Shown here piece by piece: positions 1 through 9,071 of a DNA stretch of 64,000 nt. The position numbers and the translations under genes were made by a program. Position 1 is the stretch's first letter, and the number at the start of each line of letters is the position of its first letter. The notes under the pieces were generated by a model that saw only the letters and a program-made list of their open reading frames with translations, did not search any database and was not told the DNA's origin. The DNA is from Cyanobium sp. C1_MAG_00004 (GTDB lineage Bacteria > Cyanobacteriota > Cyanobacteriia > PCC-6307 > Cyanobiaceae): the NCBI GenBank assembly GCA_027486935.1, contig JAIXOF010000120.1, positions 50,815 to 114,814 of the forward strand. The letters are read 5' to 3'.

Positions 1-678
1 ATCCAGATAGAACTTCGGCAGGTCCGAGCGCTCGTAGGCGGCCCAGGCCTTCTCGCTCATGGCCACGAAGGCCAAACCGGGCGGCATCATGTAGCCCTTC
101 TGGGAGCCCGAGCCGATCACGTCGATGCCCCAGGCATCCATCGGCACGTTGCAGGCCCCCAGGCTGGTGACGCAGTCGGCGATCGTCAGGGCGGTGCCGT
201 GGGCCTTGACGTGGCGCGCGATCGCCTCAAGGTCGTTGATGACCCCGGTGGAGGTTTCGGAGTGGGTCAGGATCACCGCCTTGATCGCCTTGGCGCTGTC
301 GGCCTCGAGGGCCGCCCTGAAGGCTTCGGGATCCAGGGGTTGGCCCCACTCGGCCTTGATCACCTGCACATCCAGGCCATAGGCCTGGGCCACCTTGACC
401 CAGCGTTCGCCGAACTTGCCGTTGTCGCCGCACAGGACCCGGTCGCCCTTGCTGAGCACGTTGATGATCCCGGCCTCCATGGCGGCGGTGCCGCTGCCGG
501 TGATCACCAGCACGTCATGGCTGGTCTGGTGCAGCCATTGCAGCTGCTCGGTGGTGCGTTTGACGATCTTCTGAAAGTCGGCGCTGCGGTGGCCGATCGG
601 ATGGCGCCCCATGGCCTGCAGGACCGTTTCCGGCACCGGCGTGGGGCCTGGAATCATCAGGGTCAGCTTGTCCTGCAT
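1..678 (-). CDS. Class V aminotransferase (serine/alanine-glyoxylate type), 3' part missing
   Basis: PLP-dependent aminotransferase of the alanine/serine-glyoxylate (small-molecule, fold type I) family, which moves amino groups between serine or alanine and glyoxylate or pyruvate, as in photorespiratory metabolism. The protein opens MQDKLTLMIPGPTPVPE, a family hallmark (the IPGPTPVP loop). It has the HRS substrate-loop motif shortly after, TGSGTAAMEA, and the PLP-lysine segment GSGSQKGYMMPPG near residue 190. The reading frame is open to the left window edge, so about 150-160 C-terminal residues are not seen. The ATG at 678 is preferred because it starts right at the conserved block. An in-frame ATG at 723 would add 15 unconserved residues and leave only 8 bp to the divergent cbiD. 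Relatives are sometimes misnamed hydrogenase small subunit. Family certain, exact substrate pair not. Confidence 0.88.
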   Translation of the reverse strand, partial: MQDKLTLMIPGPTPVPETVLQAMGRHPIGHRSADFQKIVKRTTEQLQWLHQTSHDVLVITGSGTAAMEAGIINVLSKGDRVLCGDNGKFGERWVKVAQAYGLDVQVIKAEWGQPLDPEAFRAALEADSAKAIKAVILTHSETSTGVINDLEAIARHVKAHGTALTIADCVTSLGACNVPMDAWGIDVIGSGSQKGYMMPPGLAFVAMSEKAWAAYERSDLPKFYLD

Positions 679-731
679 GGCGGTGGCGGCGAACGGCGGC
701 GCAGAGGCGCAATCGACCACCATAAAAAACA

Positions 732-1895
732 GTGTCTCCGACCCACCCCGCCGTGAGCAGCGAGCCCCCGGGTTTCACCCTGCCGGTCTGGGCCTGCGCC
801 GCCGCGCGCGCCGCCGTGCAGCAGCTGCATGGCGAGGCGTTTGCGGCTTTTCAGGAGCTGCTGCTGGACCCCGGCGACCTGGCGACCACCTCGGTGCCGG
901 TTCAGGTGGCGGCACCCCTGGGCGATGGCTGGGCGCTGGGGGAGGCGCGCTGTGATCCCGGTCCCGGGGTGCTCGATCTGACCCGTGACCTGATCGTCTG
1001 GGCGTTGGTGCGCTGGCTGGAGCCGCTGCCAACCCCGGCTGCCGCCGAGTTGTCCTGGTTGCTGCTCGAGGCGGGTGAGGGTGTGGGCATCCATGCGGCC
1101 AGCGGTGAGCTGTGCCTGTCGGCCTATGCCCGCAGCCTGCTGGCGGCCAACCTGCGCCCGCTGGTGCCGGCGGGGCGCCGGCTTCATGTGCGCCTGGTGA
1201 TTCCGGCGGGTCGGCAGCTGGCGGTGCGCACCAGCAATGCGGCCTTTGGCGTGGTCGATGGCCTGGCGCTGATCGGCACCCAGGCGACGGTGCAGCGCAG
1301 TGCCGCCCCTGAGCAGCTCGAGGCCGCCCTGGCCCGGCTGAGGACGGTGGCTGCGGCACCGGGGTTCGGTGGTGCCCTGGTGCTGGTGATCGGTGAGAAC
1401 GGGCTGGACCTGGCACCCCAGCTGGGATTGCCGCCCGAGCTGCTGGTCAAGGCGGGCAACTGGATCGGACCGTTGCTGGTCGCTGCCGCCGAGGCGGGGG
1501 TGCAGCAGCTGTTGCTGTTTGGCTACCAGGGCAAGTTGATCAAGCTGGCCGGGGGCATCTTTCACACCCACCACCACCTGGCCGACGGCCGCGCCGAGAT
1601 CCTGACCGCCCTGGCCGCCCTGGAGGGGCTGAGCGGCGAGGGCCTGGCCACCCTGCATCGCGCTGCCACCGTCGATCAGGGTCTGGCCGCCCTGGCCGCT
1701 GACCAGCCCCAGCTGGCGGCGCGGCTGCGCCGGCGCCTGGTGCAGGCGATCGAGACCCGCTGCGCTGACTATCTGCAGCGCCATGGCCACGGTCGCCCTG
1801 GGGTGGGTGCGGTGCTGTTTGATCGCCAGCGCCGCATCTGCGCCCAGGGTCCTGCGGGTGCCGCCCTGTTGGCCGGGCTTCAGGGGGGCTCCTAG
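732..1895 (+). CDS. cbiD: Cobalt-precorrin-5B (C1)-methyltransferase CbiD
   Basis: CbiD carries out the SAM-dependent C1 methylation in the anaerobic (early cobalt insertion) corrin ring pathway. The 387-residue product has normal family length. The early block [13 protein letters not shown] matches the usual family opening, [15 protein letters not shown] the conserved core, and [19 protein letters not shown] with DGRAEI the late signature. The frame opens with GTG at 732; a GTG at 753 is a possible alternative because the first residues look unconserved. It is divergent from the aminotransferase, and guaA follows after 34 bp on the same strand, so the two may share a transcript. The other corrin gene in the window, cobH (43300), lies far away, so the pathway genes are dispersed as is usual in picocyanobacteria. 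Confidence 0.92.
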   Translation: MSPTHPAVSSEPPGFTLPVWACAAARAAVQQLHGEAFAAFQELLLDPGDLATTSVPVQVAAPLGDGWALGEARCDPGPGVLDLTRDLIVWALVRWLEPLPTPAAAELSWLLLEAGEGVGIHAASGELCLSAYARSLLAANLRPLVPAGRRLHVRLVIPAGRQLAVRTSNAAFGVVDGLALIGTQATVQRSAAPEQLEAALARLRTVAAAPGFGGALVLVIGENGLDLAPQLGLPPELLVKAGNWIGPLLVAAAEAGVQQLLLFGYQGKLIKLAGGIFHTHHHLADGRAEILTALAALEGLSGEGLATLHRAATVDQGLAALAADQPQLAARLRRRLVQAIETRCADYLQRHGHGRPGVGAVLFDRQRRICAQGPAGAALLAGLQGGS

Positions 1896-1929
1896 GGTTG
1901 TCCGAATGCCCGGCAGCGAGCGCAAGTCC

Positions 1930-3522
1930 ATGACCGCCCCGATTGACGCAGCCTCCGGTTCCTCGCGCTACCCGGCGGTGGTGATCCTGGATTTCGGCTC
2001 CCAGTACTCGGAGCTGATCGCCCGTCGGGTGCGCGAGACCGAGGTCTTTTCACTGGTGATGAGCCACACCACCAGCGCCGACGAGCTGCGTCGCCTGGCC
2101 CCGAAGGGGATCATTCTCAGCGGCGGCCCCAGCTCGGTGTACGAACCGGGGGCGCCGCTGTGTGACCCGGGCCTCTGGGAGCTGGGCATTCCCGTGCTGG
2201 GCGTCTGCTACGGCATGCAGCTGATGGTTCAGCAGCTTGGGGGTTCGGTGGTGGCTGCCGGCCGCGCCGAGTACGGCAAGGCGCCGCTGTTTGTCGACGA
2301 CCCGACCGATCTGCTCACCAATGTCGAGGACGGCTCGACGATGTGGATGAGCCATGGAGACTCGGTCGAGCGGTTGCCCGATGGGTTTGTGCGTCTGGCC
2401 CACACCGACAACACGCCTGAGGCGGCGGTCGCTGATCACGAACGCCATCTGTATGGCGTGCAGTTTCATCCCGAGGTGGTGCATTCCACCTTTGGTATGG
2501 CCCTGATTCGCAACTTCGTTTACCACATCTGTGGCTGCGAATCCGACTGGACCACGGCGGCGTTCATCGACGAAGCGATCGCCGATGTGCGCGCCCAGGT
2601 CGGCGACAAGCGTGTTCTGCTGGCGCTTTCGGGCGGAGTTGACTCGTCGACCCTGGCCTTTCTGCTGCACAAGGCCATCGGCGATCAGTTGACCTGCATG
2701 TTCATCGATCAGGGCTTCATGCGCAAAGGCGAGCCTGAGTTTCTGATGGACTTTTTTGATCGCAAGTTCCACATCAATGTTGAGTACATCAATGCGCGCG
2801 AGCGCTTCATCAGCAAGCTCTCCGGTGTCACCGACCCTGAAGAGAAGCGCAAGCTGATCGGCACCGAGTTCATCCGCGTGTTCGAAGAGGAGAGCAAGCG
2901 CCTCGGGCCCTTCGATTACCTCGCCCAGGGCACCCTCTATCCCGATGTGATCGAGAGTGCCGGCACCAATGTCGACCCCAAGACCGGCGAGCGGGTCGCG
3001 GTCAAGATCAAGAGCCATCACAACGTCGGTGGTCTGCCCAAGGACCTGCAGTTCAAGCTGGTCGAACCCCTGCGCCGCCTGTTCAAAGATGAGGTGCGCA
3101 AGGTGGGCCGCAGCCTCGGTCTGCCCCAGGAGATCGTCGGCCGACACCCGTTCCCCGGACCGGGGCTGGCGATCCGCATCCTGGGCGAGGTCACCGACGA
3201 CAAGCTGGACATCCTGCGGGATGCTGATCTGATCGTCCGCGAAGAGATCCGCGATGCGGGCCTCTACAACGAGATCTGGCAGGCCTTTGCTGTGCTGCTG
3301 CCGGTCCGCAGCGTCGGCGTCATGGGTGACAAGCGCACCTATGCGTTCCCGGTGGTGCTGCGCTGCGTCTCCAGTGAGGACGGCATGACCGCCGACTGGT
3401 CGCGTCTGCCCTACGACCTGCTGGAGACGATCTCCAACCGCATCGTCAATGAGGTCAAGGGGGTCAACCGGGTGGTGCTCGACATCACCAGCAAGCCCCC
3501 CGGCACGATCGAGTGGGAGTAG
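1930..3522 (+). CDS. guaA: GMP synthase (glutamine-hydrolysing)
   Basis: Converts XMP to GMP using ATP and glutamine in the cytosol. An N-terminal class I glutamine amidotransferase domain carries [16 protein letters not shown] near residue 18, the nucleophile in GVCYGMQL (Cys93) and the His/Glu pair in FHPEVVHS. The ATP pyrophosphatase domain follows with the P-loop LSGGVDSS. The C-terminal dimerisation domain contains [13 protein letters not shown] and ends with PPGTIEWE, the classic GuaA terminus. Length is 530 residues, as expected. The ATG at 1930 was chosen because translation further upstream runs into cbiD and reads as non-conserved sequence. An ATG at 1906 is a weaker alternative. 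Confidence 0.97.
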   Translation: MTAPIDAASGSSRYPAVVILDFGSQYSELIARRVRETEVFSLVMSHTTSADELRRLAPKGIILSGGPSSVYEPGAPLCDPGLWELGIPVLGVCYGMQLMVQQLGGSVVAAGRAEYGKAPLFVDDPTDLLTNVEDGSTMWMSHGDSVERLPDGFVRLAHTDNTPEAAVADHERHLYGVQFHPEVVHSTFGMALIRNFVYHICGCESDWTTAAFIDEAIADVRAQVGDKRVLLALSGGVDSSTLAFLLHKAIGDQLTCMFIDQGFMRKGEPEFLMDFFDRKFHINVEYINARERFISKLSGVTDPEEKRKLIGTEFIRVFEEESKRLGPFDYLAQGTLYPDVIESAGTNVDPKTGERVAVKIKSHHNVGGLPKDLQFKLVEPLRRLFKDEVRKVGRSLGLPQEIVGRHPFPGPGLAIRILGEVTDDKLDILRDADLIVREEIRDAGLYNEIWQAFAVLLPVRSVGVMGDKRTYAFPVVLRCVSSEDGMTADWSRLPYDLLETISNRIVNEVKGVNRVVLDITSKPPGTIEWE

Positions 3523-3577
3523 GGCCATGGCGGGGGGAGCCGCCGTTGGGTACCCTCGGTTCCCAACCACAGGCACT

Positions 3578-4207
3578 GTGACCGCCGTCTCTTCTGCGAC
3601 GACTCCGGATCAGGACCTGCAGCTGCAGCGCCGGCTGCAGCAGGACAGCATTCAGCTGGCCGGCAAGACCATCTACCTCAACCCGTTTCTTTACTGGCGG
3701 CGGTTCGATGCCAACACCGACCGTTGGCTGAGGGAACCGGGTCAGCTGGACGAGGAGCAGATCCATAGCAACCGCAGCCGCTTCTATCCCGAGCTGGCCT
3801 GGGATCTGCTCGAGGACGAGGAGCGCGCCATCAAGGATGGGGCGGTTGAGATGTTTCTCAAGTCCCTGGAGCTGATCAGCACCTTCAACCCCGAGCTCAC
3901 CCCCGGTCAGCTGCTCGAGGTCGAGCGCAAGATGGCCGTCACCAAGAAACGGGCCTTTGAGCGCTGGGTTAGCCGCTCCCTGCGCCGTCGTGAGCAGCAG
4001 CAGGTTCGCGAGCGGCGGCGTTTTGACCGTGAGCGGGTGCTGCGGTCCTGGTTGGAATGGGCGGCCCTCGACGTCACCCGCCAGTCCTTGCTGCCCCTCG
4101 CGGCCCTGCTGGTGCTGGCGGTGGGGGCCGGCTGGTGGTGGGGCGCCCAGCAGAGCTGCCGGCCGATGGTCGTGGCTCCGGGAGTGGTGCCATCGCAGCA
4201 GCGCTGA
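3578..4207 (+). CDS. Conserved unknown protein with C-terminal membrane anchor
   Basis: I do not recognise a named family, though similar proteins directly after guaA are familiar from picocyanobacteria. The product is about 209 residues. It starts with a charged region containing TIYLNPFLYWRRFDANTDRW, then an acidic helical segment, a strongly basic Arg-rich stretch (SRSLRRREQQQVRERRR) around residues 140-155, and one hydrophobic segment (LLPLAALLVLAVGAGWWWG) close to the C-terminus. This suggests a tail-anchored membrane protein with a cytosolic domain. The GTG at 3578 is chosen; an in-frame ATG at 3527, 4 bp after guaA, would add 17 residues of low-complexity sequence. Probably co-transcribed with guaA and the next genes. 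Confidence 0.7.
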   Translation: MTAVSSATTPDQDLQLQRRLQQDSIQLAGKTIYLNPFLYWRRFDANTDRWLREPGQLDEEQIHSNRSRFYPELAWDLLEDEERAIKDGAVEMFLKSLELISTFNPELTPGQLLEVERKMAVTKKRAFERWVSRSLRRREQQQVRERRRFDRERVLRSWLEWAALDVTRQSLLPLAALLVLAVGAGWWWGAQQSCRPMVVAPGVVPSQQR

Positions 4208-4254
4208 GGCCACCCCGGGCGTCAGACTGAAGCCCCTGGTGTGCAGGCAAGCCC

Positions 4255-4650
4255 ATGGCAGCCGATCCCCTCGACAAGCTGCGGCTTCGGCTGATGCAGG
4301 ATCTGCTGCCCGTCGGGGTTGCCGTGGTGGAGCGGGCCCGTAAAGGCGGGCTCAAGGATGTGGTGGCCGGCTTTTCAGCTGCCGAGGTGGGAACGGATCC
4401 CTTGAGCAGGCTGCGCCAGGAAGGGGAACCCCTGGCCAGTCAGCTGCGGGACGGGTTGGACCGGGTCTCGCCGGGCCTGGGCAATCCGGTGATGAAGGTC
4501 GATGTGCGGGTGGAGCAGACGCCCCCTGAAGCCGCACCCCATGAGCCCCCCCTGCAGGCCCTGCCTGACGAAGCTGCGCTGCAAGCGCGCCTGCAGGCGA
4601 TGGAGCAGCGTCTGGGGCAGCTCGAAGCGCGGCTCGAGCGACCGGCCTGA
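4255..4650 (+). CDS. Small conserved unknown protein with C-terminal helix
   Basis: 131 residues beginning MAADPLDKLRLRLMQDLLPVG. No family recognised. The N-terminal half looks helical and amphipathic. A proline-rich linker follows (residues 88-102), then a short heptad-like segment (ALQARLQAMEQRLGQLEARLE) that could form a coiled coil. No signal peptide or membrane segment. It sits 47 bp after the previous unknown gene and 2 bp before mrdA, so it is likely expressed with the peptidoglycan transpeptidase. A role in cell-wall synthesis is possible from context only. Confidence 0.6.
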   Translation: MAADPLDKLRLRLMQDLLPVGVAVVERARKGGLKDVVAGFSAAEVGTDPLSRLRQEGEPLASQLRDGLDRVSPGLGNPVMKVDVRVEQTPPEAAPHEPPLQALPDEAALQARLQAMEQRLGQLEARLERPA

Positions 4651-4652
4651 CG

Positions 4653-6398
4653 GTGTTCGGGTCCCCATCCCAGCAGCGGCGCACCGGCCAGTCCCGTCAG
4701 TCCCTGGGGCTGCTGCTGGTGGTGCTGGTGTGTGCCGGCACGATGCTGGCGCGGCTGGTGGTGCTGCAGATCGTCCAGGGGGCCCATTACCGCACCCTCG
4801 CCGACGAAAACCGCATTCGCCTGATGGCGCGCAATCCCATGCGCGGCCGTCTGCTCGATCGCAATGGTCAGGTGCTGGCGACCAACCGGTTGACCTACAG
4901 CCTGTATGTCCAGCCCCGCGAGGTCACGGCAGCCCGTTGGCCGGTCCTGCGGGATCGCCTCAGCACCCTGCTGGCGATTCCTGCTGACCAGCTCGAGCGC
5001 CGCCGCAGCGAGGGGGCGAACCCGGAGGGATTTCGCATCCTGCTGGCTCCGGGCCTGAAGCCCGAGCAGGTGCTGCGCTTCAGGGAGCAGGCCGACGCCC
5101 TGCCCGGGGCCGAGGTCGACAGTGATGTGCTGCGCAGCTATCCCCACGGCAGCCTGGGGGCCCACGTGCTGGGTTACACCAGCGGCATCACCGAACAGGA
5201 ATACGAGGACCTCAAGGCCAAGGGCTATCGCATTCGCGACCGGGTCGGGCGCAGCGGCCTGGAGAAGGTCTATGAATCCAGGCTGCGCGGCGAATGGGGC
5301 GGACAGCAGGTCGAGGTCAACGCCGCCGGTCAGGTGCAGCGCATCCTTGGCGACAAGCCTGCCAAGGCGGGCGGTGACCTGCGGCTGACCCTCGATCTGC
5401 AGCTGCAGCGGGCGGCAGAACAGGCCCTCAACGGCGTGCGCAAGGGGGCGATCGTGGCGATGGATCCCCAGACCGGCGCGATCCGGGCCATGGCCAGCCG
5501 TCCCACCTTTGATCCCAACCTGTTTTCGGACGGGCCGACGGTGCGCCAATGGGCCGATCTGAACCGTCCCGATGCACCGCTGCTGAACCGGGCCTTTCGC
5601 GGCTTCCCACCGGCCAGCACGTTCAAGATCGTCACCACCATCGCCGCCCTGGAATCGGGCCTCTACCGCCCCGCTTCCAAGGTGCTGACCACCAGTTCGT
5701 TCTGTTACGCAGGCCTCTGTTACGGCGATCACGGTGCCCACGGCATGATCGGCTTTCCGCTGGCCCTGGCGGTCAGCAGCAACACCTTCTATTACCGGAT
5801 CGGTCTGCGCATGGGACCGGATCCGCTGTTTCGGGCGGCCCGGCGGCTGGGTTACGGCTCCCCCACCGGCATCGAGCTGGCCGAAGAGGAGAGCGACGGT
5901 CTGCTGGGCGACCCGGCCTGGAAAAAGGCCGTGCTGGGCGAGCCCTGGACGCCGGTCGATTCGATCACCTCGGCGATCGGACAGGGCGCCCTGCAGGTCA
6001 CACCGATCCAGATGGCGCGGTTGTACGCGGCGGTGGCCAATGGCGGTTGGCTGGTCACCCCCCACCTGGTCGAGCGACCTACCCAACGGCAGAGGATCGG
6101 CCTCAAGGCCGCCACCCTGGCCGTGGTGCGCCAAGGCCTGCGGATGGTCGTTACTGAGGGCACGGCCCGTCTGCTGAACGATCCCCAGCTGCCGCCGGTG
6201 GCCGGCAAGACCGGCACCGCCGAGGATCCGCCACGGCCCGACCATGCCTGGTTCGGTGGCTATGCCCCAGCCGACAGACCCACCCTGGTGATCGTCGCCT
6301 TCGGCGAAAATTCAGGGGGCTATGGCGGAACCGTGGCCGCGCCGATGGTCAAGGCGCTGATGACCACCTGGTTCAGGCTGAACAGGCCAGCGGGTTGA
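4653..6398 (+). CDS. mrdA: Penicillin-binding protein 2 (class B transpeptidase)
   Basis: Peptidoglycan transpeptidase of the elongation machinery, anchored in the inner membrane and acting in the periplasm. An N-terminal membrane segment spans roughly residues 18-38, followed by the dimerisation domain with NPMRGRLLDRNG. The transpeptidase domain has all three active-site motifs: STFK (Ser322, Lys325), SSN (375-377) and KTG (519-521) in AGKTGTAE. The 581-residue length is normal. It starts at GTG 4653, two bases after the preceding gene. Its last 26 bp overlap the end of sqdX on the opposite strand, so the two genes converge without a separating terminator. Confidence 0.95.
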   Translation: MFGSPSQQRRTGQSRQSLGLLLVVLVCAGTMLARLVVLQIVQGAHYRTLADENRIRLMARNPMRGRLLDRNGQVLATNRLTYSLYVQPREVTAARWPVLRDRLSTLLAIPADQLERRRSEGANPEGFRILLAPGLKPEQVLRFREQADALPGAEVDSDVLRSYPHGSLGAHVLGYTSGITEQEYEDLKAKGYRIRDRVGRSGLEKVYESRLRGEWGGQQVEVNAAGQVQRILGDKPAKAGGDLRLTLDLQLQRAAEQALNGVRKGAIVAMDPQTGAIRAMASRPTFDPNLFSDGPTVRQWADLNRPDAPLLNRAFRGFPPASTFKIVTTIAALESGLYRPASKVLTTSSFCYAGLCYGDHGAHGMIGFPLALAVSSNTFYYRIGLRMGPDPLFRAARRLGYGSPTGIELAEEESDGLLGDPAWKKAVLGEPWTPVDSITSAIGQGALQVTPIQMARLYAAVANGGWLVTPHLVERPTQRQRIGLKAATLAVVRQGLRMVVTEGTARLLNDPQLPPVAGKTGTAEDPPRPDHAWFGGYAPADRPTLVIVAFGENSGGYGGTVAAPMVKALMTTWFRLNRPAG

Positions 6399-7515
6399 GC
6401 ACCTGCCGGTAGTACCCGCGCAGTTGTTCGGTCGCCCCACTCCAGCCCCAGCGCTCGGCCTCCTGCCGGGCAGCGCCACGCAGTTCCTGCAGGCGGGTGC
6501 GGTCATCCAGCAGGCGCCGGGTGGCGGCCGTGAGGCTGCCCGCCCCACCGTCGGCCCCATCGGGTTCGTAGAGGCAGCCGTTGATGCCGTCGCTGACGAT
6601 GTCGGGGATGCCGCCGCGGTTGGCCGCCACCACGGGACAGCCGGCCGCCATCGCCTCCAGCAGCACCAGGCCCAGGGTCTCGGTGCTGCTGGGAAACAGA
6701 AAGGCATCGCCGCTGGCGTAGGCGGCTGCCAGATCCTCACCGGCCAGATAGCCCACAAAGTGGGTGGCGCTGCCGGCGAACAGCGTCTCGAGCTGCTGGC
6801 GGTAGGGGCCATCGCCCACCAGGGCCAGGCGGGCGTCGGGCATGGCGTCGAGCACCGGGCGGATGCGCTCGATCTGTTTCTCGGCCGAGAGCCGGCCGAT
6901 GTACAGCAGCAGCTGGCCGGTGTCGCTGCGGCCGTTCAGCAGGCGCTCGCGCATGGCCTGGCTGCGCAGCTCGGGCCTGAACAGCTCGGTGTCGACCCCC
7001 CGTTGCCACAGGGCCGTGTGCTGAATGCCCTTGTCGCTCAGTTCCTGCACCATCGCGTTGGAGGTGCACAGGTTGAGTGAGGCCTGGTTGTGGGCCGCCT
7101 TGAGCAGTTCCCACAGCAGGGGCTCGAGCATGCCCATGCCGTAGTGCTCCAGGTATTTGGGCAGGTGGGTGTGATAGCTGGCCACCAGGGGATAGCCCTT
7201 GGTCCTGGCCAGCCAGATGCCCCCCAGGCCCAGCACCGCCGGGTTGACCACATGGACCAGGTCGGGTCCGAATTGTTCGAGGGCTTCGGCCACGGCCGGC
7301 CGTGGCAGGGCCAGCTTCAGTTCCGGGTAGAGCGGCAACGGCATCGCCGGCACCCCCACCACCCGGGCTCCGCAGTAGTCGGGCGGGGCACCTTCGGGGC
7401 AGAAGATGAGCACCTCATCGCCGGCGGCGACGAGGTGCTGCACCGTTTTGGTGAGTCGCGTCACGATCCCGTCCACCTTGGGCAGGAAGGTTTCGGTGAA
7501 CAGGGCGATCTTCAA
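6373..7515 (-). CDS. sqdX: Sulfoquinovosyldiacylglycerol synthase SqdX
   Basis: GT4-type glycosyltransferase that moves sulfoquinovose from UDP-sulfoquinovose to diacylglycerol, the last step of thylakoid sulfolipid (SQDG) synthesis. The N-terminus MKIALFTETFLPKVDGIVTR is the typical start. VASYHTHLPKYLEHYG follows in the acceptor domain, YIGRLSAEKQIE opens the donor-binding domain, and SSTETLGLVLLEAMAAG contains the EX7E retaining-transferase motif. 380 residues, normal size. It lies 32 bp downstream of sqdB on the same strand, forming the standard two-gene sulfolipid operon. The 3' end overlaps mrdA tail to tail. Confidence 0.94.
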   Translation of the reverse strand: MKIALFTETFLPKVDGIVTRLTKTVQHLVAAGDEVLIFCPEGAPPDYCGARVVGVPAMPLPLYPELKLALPRPAVAEALEQFGPDLVHVVNPAVLGLGGIWLARTKGYPLVASYHTHLPKYLEHYGMGMLEPLLWELLKAAHNQASLNLCTSNAMVQELSDKGIQHTALWQRGVDTELFRPELRSQAMRERLLNGRSDTGQLLLYIGRLSAEKQIERIRPVLDAMPDARLALVGDGPYRQQLETLFAGSATHFVGYLAGEDLAAAYASGDAFLFPSSTETLGLVLLEAMAAGCPVVAANRGGIPDIVSDGINGCLYEPDGADGGAGSLTAATRRLLDDRTRLQELRGAARQEAERWGWSGATEQLRGYYRQVLNPLACSA

Positions 7516-7547
7516 GGCAGGGGCCGCAGGGCGGGGCAGGAGCTGAC

Positions 7548-8741
7548 TCAGGCGGTCTGGATGGCCTGGGCCTGGGCCTGGGTCCAGGCCGACACGCAGG
7601 GGATTCGGCTGCGGTCGCAGCGGTCGGCCCAGCGGCGCGCCACGTCGACGACTTCGGCCAGCAGGCCGTCATCGAGGGTGGTGGGCTTGAGTCCCAGTTC
7701 GATGAAGCAGCGGTTGTCGACGATCAGGTCGTTTTCGACGGCTTCGTTGCGGGGGTTGGGCAGGTGGTTGATCTGCGCACCCGTGAGGCCAGCGACCTTC
7801 TTGGCCAGCTCGCCCACCTGATGGCTCTCGGTCATCTGGTTGAAGATCTTGACCCGCTCACCCCGGGTGGGCGGATTTTCGAGCGCCAGCTGCACGCATT
7901 TGACCGAATCGCGGATGTGGATGAAGGCGCGGGTCTGGCCGCCGGTGCCGTGCACCGTCAGCGGGTAGCCGATCGCCGCCTGCATCAGAAAACGGTTCAG
8001 CACGGTGCCGTAGTCACCGTCGTAGTCAAAGCGGTTGGTCAGCCTGGGGTCCCGATCGGTCGCCTCGGTGTTGGTGCCCCAGACGATGCCCTGGTGCAGG
8101 TCGGTGATGCGGACCTGGTCGTTCTTGTTGTAGTAGAGGAAGAGCAGCTGATCGAGCGTCTTCGTCATGTGATAGACGCTGCCCGGGCTGGCCGGGTGCA
8201 GGATCTCCTCTTCGAAGCGGGTGCCGTCGGGCTGGGGCACCTCCACCTTGAGGTAGCCCTCGGGGATGGTCGCCCCCCGATGGGAGCCATAGCCGTAGAC
8301 GCCCATGGTGCCCAGGTGCACCACATGGATGTCCAGGCCGCTTTCCACGATGGCGGCCAGCAGGTTGTGGGTGCCGTTGACGTTGTTGTCGACGGTGTAG
8401 CGCTTGGTGGCGCTGCTCTTCATCGAGTAAGGGGCGGCCCGCTGTTCGGCGAAGTGCACCACCGCATCGGGCCGTTCGGCCAGCAGCAGATCAAGCAGGC
8501 GCTGGTACTCATGGGCGATGTCCATGAGCTCGAAGCGCATGGGCTTCGCGCCGGTCTGCTCCCAGGCCCGCAGACGGTCCGGCATGGTGGCGATCGGGGT
8601 CAGCGATTCGACCGCCAGATCGATGTCGATCTTGCGGCGGCTGAGGTTGTCCACGATCAGAACGTCATGGCCCTCATCCGCCAGGTTCACGGCACACGGC
8701 CACCCGCAGAAGCCGTCTCCGCCGAGAACGAAAACCTTCAC
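7548..8741 (-). CDS. sqdB: UDP-sulfoquinovose synthase SqdB
   Basis: Short-chain dehydrogenase/reductase family enzyme that makes UDP-sulfoquinovose from UDP-glucose and sulfite, feeding SqdX. The extreme N-terminus carries the NAD-binding signature GGDGFCGWP and the SqdB-specific NLSRRKIDID. The YxxxK catalytic pair appears in VYHMTKTLDQ, and DLHQGIVWG and GTGGQTRAFIHIRD are conserved SqdB blocks. Start taken at GTG 8741, which yields VKVFVLGG, the usual beginning. An ATG 21 bases upstream would add seven non-conserved residues. First gene of the sqdB-sqdX operon. A HIP1 octamer sits upstream at 8776-8783. Confidence 0.95.
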   Translation of the reverse strand: MKVFVLGGDGFCGWPCAVNLADEGHDVLIVDNLSRRKIDIDLAVESLTPIATMPDRLRAWEQTGAKPMRFELMDIAHEYQRLLDLLLAERPDAVVHFAEQRAAPYSMKSSATKRYTVDNNVNGTHNLLAAIVESGLDIHVVHLGTMGVYGYGSHRGATIPEGYLKVEVPQPDGTRFEEEILHPASPGSVYHMTKTLDQLLFLYYNKNDQVRITDLHQGIVWGTNTEATDRDPRLTNRFDYDGDYGTVLNRFLMQAAIGYPLTVHGTGGQTRAFIHIRDSVKCVQLALENPPTRGERVKIFNQMTESHQVGELAKKVAGLTGAQINHLPNPRNEAVENDLIVDNRCFIELGLKPTTLDDGLLAEVVDVARRWADRCDRSRIPCVSAWTQAQAQAIQTA

Positions 8742-8810
8742 CGCTGAACTCCTGCAATGCAAGCGATCTGAACGGGCGATCGCTCCGTCGCGTCAAGCTA
8801 CTACAGGGAT

Positions 8811-8978
8811 TCAGCTGATCCCCACCGCCACCGCCACCATCAGCAGCACCAGCAGCCCGCCACCGATCAACAGCAGCCTGCTGGAGCCTGCGCCGCCTTC
8901 GCCTGCCTCCATCACCTGCATGCGGGGCTCTTTGGCGAACGCGTTCAACCTGCCGCCGTCTTCCTGGGTGACCTGCAT
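8811..8978 (-). CDS. psb34: Psb34-like (Ssl1498-family) small membrane protein
   Basis: A 55-residue protein starting MQVTQEDGGRLNAFAKEPRM, followed by a linker and one transmembrane helix (LLLIGGGLLVLLMVAVAVG) at the C-terminus. The EDGGRLNxFAxEP block plus single helix is the pattern of the cyanobacterial Ssl1498 family, whose Synechocystis and Thermosynechococcus members (Psb34) bind photosystem II assembly intermediates near CP47. The start at 8978 was chosen from family length; an upstream in-frame ATG at 9029 would add 17 residues unlike the family. It stands alone between thiG and sqdB on the same strand. Assignment is by motif only. Confidence 0.72.
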   Translation of the reverse strand: MQVTQEDGGRLNAFAKEPRMQVMEAGEGGAGSSRLLLIGGGLLVLLMVAVAVGIS

Positions 8979-9071
8979 CGATCTGAGCTCGGATCGCTTG
9001 ACGGTAAGGAGATCGGCCTCAACTGACACAACGCCTTGCCGAAGCGTTACGCGTGGCTGTCCCGCCGGTGT

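Noticed and set aside
1..678. Soluble hydrogenase small subunit, a name sometimes given to this family
   Set aside because: The IPGPTPVP loop and PLP-lysine segment show a class V aminotransferase; no metal-site cysteines are present.
2050..3576. 508-codon open frame antisense to guaA
   Set aside because: High-GC codon use leaves long open frames opposite real genes. The translation shows no family motif, while the plus strand is a full GuaA.
4440..6245. 601-codon open frame antisense to mrdA
   Set aside because: Low-complexity Gly/Gln/Arg translation without domains, opposite a gene with all three PBP active-site motifs.
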